9,664 bases of DNA from Hungatella sp. UBA3147 (GTDB taxonomy: Bacteria; Bacillota; Clostridia; Lachnospirales; Lachnospiraceae). The notes beneath the pieces are model-generated. The model was given only the letters and a program-made list of their open reading frames with translations, was not told the origin of the DNA and ran no database searches. A program made the translations under genes and the position numbers. The stretch is taken from NCBI GenBank assembly GCA_002365025.1, contig DEYX01000184.1:1-9664 (forward strand), in the 5' to 3' direction. This document shows positions 7,248 to 9,664 of this stretch, one piece after another; position 1 is the stretch's first letter; each line of letters starts with the position of its first letter.

Positions 7248-8142
7248 TTGTAACCTCCCTGGTATTGTAAAAATTCGTTAAATAAACCTGCTTTGCAAGG
7301 CTCCTGGCCTCGCCGTACCTCAATTCCTCATAAGCCCTTTCTGCAGCTCTGGGGCTAGTGAAAATGCCAAAAACCGTAGGGCCGCTTCCGCTCATCAAGG
7401 CGTTCACAGCTCCCAATTCTTTCATTTTGTCTTTAATCTGTTCAATCACCGGATATTCCGGAATCGTAACTGTTTCAAGCACATTTCCCAGGCGTTCCGA
7501 CACCTGGTATATGTTGCGGTTCCCAATGGCTTCGATCATGCCATCAATATCCGGATGGTCTTCTTTTCGTAAGACGGGCAAATCCAGATGCTCATAAACG
7601 AACTTCGTGGATACGCTGACCCCAGGCTTTGCTATGAGCACCTGACACTGGGGCATATCGGGAAGAGGCGTTAAAATTTCCCCGATTCCTTCACTCAGTG
7701 CGGTTCCTCTCATCAAACAATAGGGAACGTCTGCTCCGATCTTCACCCCCCGTTCCATCAATTCTTCTCTTGTCAGACCCAGCTGGAACATCTTGTTCAC
7801 TCCGAACAGTACCGTTGCCGCATCGCTGCTGCCGCCGGCCATGCCTGCAGAAACCGGTATGAATTTATTTAAATGAATGCGGATTCCGTGAATAATATGA
7901 AACTCCTCCATCAAAAGCCTGGCCGCTTTATAAACCAGGTTGTTTTCATTCACTGGAAGATAATAGAGATTTGTCACTACCTCAATTCCCGGGGTCTCTT
8001 TTAAGTAAATATCAATCTTATCATAAAGGCCTACGGTCTGCATGATCATTCGTACCTCATGGTATCCGTCTTCCCGTTTTCTTAAAACATCAAGTCCCAG
8101 ATTAACCTTACCATATGCTTTTAATCCCAGATGTCTTATCAT
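7237..8142 (-). CDS. ispE: 4-diphosphocytidyl-2-C-methyl-D-erythritol kinase (IspE)
   Basis: This cytosolic enzyme phosphorylates 4-diphosphocytidyl-2-C-methyl-D-erythritol with ATP, the fourth step of the MEP pathway to isopentenyl diphosphate. The 301-residue length is typical. GHMP-kinase motifs are clear: substrate-side K12 in AYGKVNLGLDV and H28 in EDGYHEV, the glycine-rich ATP loop at 97-109 (VSAGMAGGSSDAA), the catalytic Asp D138 in IGADVPY, and motif 3 at 250-257 (MSGSGPTV). These match the K10/H26/D141 set of E. coli IspE. I chose the ATG at 8142 (MIRHLGLKAYGK); GAGGG lies ten bases upstream. A TTG two codons earlier (8148) is four bases from the same GAGGG and cannot be excluded. 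The gene opens an operon with a GntR regulator and a small acidic protein. Confidence 0.95.
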   Translation of the reverse strand: MIRHLGLKAYGKVNLGLDVLRKREDGYHEVRMIMQTVGLYDKIDIYLKETPGIEVVTNLYYLPVNENNLVYKAARLLMEEFHIIHGIRIHLNKFIPVSAGMAGGSSDAATVLFGVNKMFQLGLTREELMERGVKIGADVPYCLMRGTALSEGIGEILTPLPDMPQCQVLIAKPGVSVSTKFVYEHLDLPVLRKEDHPDIDGMIEAIGNRNIYQVSERLGNVLETVTIPEYPVIEQIKDKMKELGAVNALMSGSGPTVFGIFTSPRAAERAYEELRYGEARSLAKQVYLTNFYNTREVTNEQ

Positions 8143-8194
8143 AGGCAAACATCCCTCACTTTTTATCTCTTAGGATTGTATTTTTTTATTTTTT

Positions 8195-8202
8195 TGTATA
8201 CA
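8195..8202. promoter_or_regulatory. Possible GntR operator at the ispE transcription start
   Basis: TGTATACA is a perfect eight-base palindrome of the GT-N2-AC type often bound by FCD-type GntR regulators. It sits right at the predicted transcription start of the operon that encodes such a regulator. A wider repeat TATAC-N8-GTATA (8197-8214) covers the -10 element as well. The assignment rests on position and motif type only; the local sequence is A/T-rich and chance is possible. Confidence 0.4.
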
Positions 8203-8208
8203 GTATTT

Positions 8209-8237
8209 AGTATATAACGAAACAGGAAAAAGTACAA
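8209..8237 (-). promoter_or_regulatory. Probable promoter of the ispE-gntR operon
   Basis: On the minus strand TATACT (8209-8214, five of six -10 matches) lies 17 bases from TTGTAC (8232-8237, a weak -35). Transcription would start near 8202, about 60 bases before ispE. No better pair was seen in the gap. Confidence 0.55.
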
Positions 8238-8272
8238 GAGGTTTATTCCCTAATATGCCTCCTTCATTGTTA

Positions 8273-8335
8273 AATTTTCATAAACAATGGGAATAGCCGC
8301 TTGCCCCTGTTAGAACAAACGGCTATGTGAAAATT
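8273..8335. repeat. Imperfect two-part hairpin of unknown role
   Basis: Outer arms AATTTTCA (8273-8280) and TGAAAATT (8328-8335) and inner arms ATAGCCG (8293-8299) and CGGCTAT (8320-8326) pair perfectly. They are separated by a 12-base bulge on the left and one base on the right, with a 20-base loop. No T-tract follows on either strand beyond the A/T arms, so it is not a standard terminator. Confidence 0.4.
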
Positions 8336-8408
8336 ATATTTATGTTTGATATGAAGACTGCAGCTGCATAGCAGCTCTAAAGGCTTGGAGATCTGTGGTT
8401 TGCTGCAC

Positions 8409-8452
8409 AAAAAATCCAGCCAGATTATATTATTTAGATAATCTGGCTGGAT
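8409..8452 (-). terminator. Rho-independent terminator of the RbsB remnant
   Basis: A perfect 15-base-pair stem (8414-8428 with 8438-8452; arms ATCCAGCCAGATTAT and its complement) with a nine-base loop, followed on the minus strand by six T residues. It lies eight bases after the RbsB stop codon and isolates the remnant from ispE. Confidence 0.9.
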
Positions 8453-8460
8453 GTAAGTTA

Positions 8461-8838
8461 TTATTTCTTGATCAGTGTTACTTCTACCGGTATGGACTTC
8501 TCAACACTTTTTCCTTCCATGATTGATATAGCAGTTTCTACAGCTGTCTTTCCCATCAGTTCCGGCTGCTGTGCGACTGTCGCCGCCATAGTTCCGTCTT
8601 CCACCGCTTTTCTGGCATCATCCGTAGCATCAAAGCCAACTACCTTGATATCTTTTCCGGTTGATGCAATTGCTTCAACAGCGCCTAATGCCATCTCATC
8701 ATTGTGCGCAAACACTCCTTTTATGTCACCGTCAGCCTGCAGGATATTTTCCATAACAGATAAGCTTCTTGCACCGGCCACATTATCAGAGGCAATCTGA
8801 CACTCTACCTCGGCTCCATTTACCGCGCGGTCAAAATC
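8461..8838 (-). pseudogene. C-terminal remnant of an RbsB-like sugar ABC-transporter binding protein
   Basis: About 126 codons match the C-terminal part of ribose/galactose-type periplasmic-binding proteins (type I PBP fold): FDRAVNG near the break, then GARSLSVMENIL, VFAHNDEMALGAVEAI, VVGFDATDDARKAV, MAATVAQQPELMG and the final IPVEVTLIKK. The HNDEMALGA and GFDATD segments are the conserved hinge and sugar-contact regions. The usual protein is about 310-330 residues with a signal peptide; about 190 N-terminal residues, including the export signal, are missing. The frame runs open to 8916, but codons beyond about 8838 are antisense to the LacI remnant and there is no ribosome site. The rest is free of stops, so the loss looks recent. 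The real gene probably ended a sugar ABC operon transcribed leftward. Confidence 0.85.
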
Positions 8839-9484
8839 CCTGGTTCTAAACAACAGACCAAATAGAATTTCTGAACAAAGGAAAATCTTATACTGCAGAT
8901 TGCTGAAAATAACCAATATATTCCAAATGCGGCTGCGCGAAGTCTGGTAACCAGAAAAAACAATACATTTGGGCTTCCATGTAGAAGGTTCTTATATTGC
9001 AACGAGGTATCTTCTGGAGAAAGGCCATAGAAAGATTGCCTGTATCTGCAATACTTTCATTTCCCACAACTCTCTTTCCCGTATACACGGATACCGGAAT
9101 GCAATGATGGAATATGGAATCAAGGTGCCAAAAGAGTATATCATTCCTGCAAACTACCGCATAGAAGGCGGATATGAAGCAGCGACGCAAGTCCTTGATA
9201 CGGACTGCACCGCCATATTTGTATGCAATGACATGATGACCCTTGGTATATTAAGATACTTTTCGGAGCAGGGTATCCATGTACCCGGAGATTATGCCAT
9301 AGTAAGCTATGACAATCTGCTGTCTGATTATTTATTCGGAATAGAAATATCAAGTGTGAACCAGGACGTGGAAGAGCTTGGAATAAAGGCCTGGAACATC
9401 ATGAAAGAAGCGGCCAGACAGGATAAGAAAAAAGAAACAAAACAAAAAGAAATTTGTTTAATGCCAACACTGGTCATTCGTTGA
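8837..9484 (+). pseudogene. Truncated, frameshifted LacI-family repressor remnant with an internal deletion
   Basis: Three pieces of one LacI-type gene are readable in order. First, 8837-8875 (frame 2) gives SLVLNNRPNRISE, from the second part of the helix-turn-helix. Second, after a small frameshift, 8875-8976 (frame 1) gives TKENLILQIAENNQYIPN and the hinge AAARSLVTRKNNTFGL. Third, about 8969-9484 (frame 2) gives GFHVEGSYIATRYLLEKGHRKIA through VCNDMMTLGILRYF to the C-terminal LMPTLVIR. The first 15-20 residues (start codon and helix 1) are missing, and about 90 residues between NTFGL and GFHVEG, the first ligand-domain half, are deleted. Frame 2 also has a stop at 8948-8950. It cannot make a working repressor, although a TTG-started C-terminal piece of up to 171 residues stays open. 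It was probably the regulator of the sugar transporter whose RbsB remnant lies beside it. Confidence 0.85.
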
Positions 9485-9500
9485 GACAGTCATACCGCTC

Positions 9501-9570
9501 AAAATAAAAAGGCATGTTCCAAAGCTATGCATGAAAAATCATAGCTCCGGAACATGCCTTCTCTTATTTT
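9501..9570. terminator. Bidirectional terminator between the LacI remnant and the right-edge gene
   Basis: A perfect 12-base-pair stem (AAGGCATGTTCC at 9509-9520 with 9549-9560) encloses a second seven-base-pair stem (AGCTATG 9523-9529 with CATAGCT 9540-9546) and a ten-base loop. Flanking AAAATAA (9501-9507) and TTATTTT (9564-9570) are also complementary. On the minus strand the stem is followed by TTTTTATTTT, serving the right-edge gene; on the plus strand by CTCTTATTTT, serving lacI. Convergent genes often share such a site. Confidence 0.85.
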
Positions 9571-9574
9571 CACC

Positions 9575-9664
9575 TCAGAGAAATTCCTCCATCTCATCCT
9601 CCATCTGCCTTAAGGCAATGGCATACTTTTTAAATTCCTCTGCTGCCTGTTCTCTCTCTTCCCC
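9575..9664 (-). CDS. C-terminal end of an unidentified gene (partial)
   Basis: The last 29 codons and stop of a minus-strand frame that runs off the window. The segment is acidic and helical (EQAAEEFKKYAIALRQMEDE, ending MEEFL), too short to name. A strong terminator begins five bases after the stop, and this supports a real gene end here. Confidence 0.6.
   Translation of the reverse strand, partial: GEEREQAAEEFKKYAIALRQMEDEMEEFL

Larger units (their letters stand above)
8149..8460. other. Non-coding region between ispE and the RbsB remnant
   Basis: About 310 bases with no supported gene. It holds the ispE promoter and putative operator (8195-8237), an orphan AAGGAGG ribosome-site sequence on the minus strand (8258-8264) with no start codon behind it, an imperfect hairpin (8273-8335), a small palindrome AGCTGC-ATA-GCAGCT (8362-8376), and the terminator of the RbsB remnant (8409-8452). 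The orphan ribosome site and hairpin may be leftovers of a lost gene. Confidence 0.6.

Noticed and set aside
8839..8916. N-terminal extension of the RbsB remnant as a complete 151-residue gene
   Set aside because: These codons are antisense to recognisable LacI helix-turn-helix sequence. The nominal start is a TTG without a ribosome site, and no signal peptide is present.
8888..9190. A 100-residue minus-strand frame across the LacI remnant
   Set aside because: It is antisense to clear LacI homology, with no ribosome site and no recognisable product.
8461..9484. The remnant cluster as the scar of an insertion sequence or prophage
   Set aside because: No transposase or integrase sequence, terminal inverted repeat or target duplication is visible. 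Simple deletion explains the junctions.

Overview
The window looks like chromosomal DNA of a low-to-mid GC Clostridia bacterium, most likely a Lachnospiraceae member. This is inference: strong AGGAGG-type ribosome sites, TTGACA/TATAAT promoters, and IspE and regulator sequences of Firmicutes type. No similarity search was possible. Almost all genes lie on the minus strand, so the text below reads from high to low coordinates.

Right edge (9664-8400): the last 29 codons of an unidentified minus-strand gene, a strong bidirectional terminator (9501-9570), then the wreck of a sugar-uptake locus. The wreck holds a plus-strand LacI-type repressor missing its first helices, with a frameshift and a large internal deletion (8837-9484). 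It is joined head to head to the C-terminal 40% of a minus-strand RbsB-like sugar-binding protein (8461-8838), which still has its own terminator (8409-8452). The simplest history is a divergent lacI / sugar ABC transporter locus that collapsed by deletion.

Middle (8300-6370): a promoter at 8209-8237 drives ispE (MEP isoprenoid pathway), a FadR-type GntR regulator whose start overlaps the ispE end by 11 bases, and a 62-residue acidic protein. A TGTATACA palindrome at the predicted transcription start could be the GntR operator.

Left (6270-1): an efflux operon of tetR, membrane-fusion protein, RND pump, TolC-like protein and the first codons of another gene. A consensus promoter (TTGACA-N17-TATAAT, 6242-6270) is covered by two TGACA-N3-TGTCA operator boxes, one in the spacer and one over the start site, so TetR very probably represses its own operon. 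The TolC-like gene follows after 132 bases and has a strong ribosome site and perhaps a weak promoter of its own.

No known mobile element, CRISPR array, tRNA or rRNA was seen. The points of most interest are the TolC-like protein that seems to lack beta-barrel inserts, in what looks like a single-membrane host, the double TetR operator, and the deletion scar of the lacI/rbsB locus.
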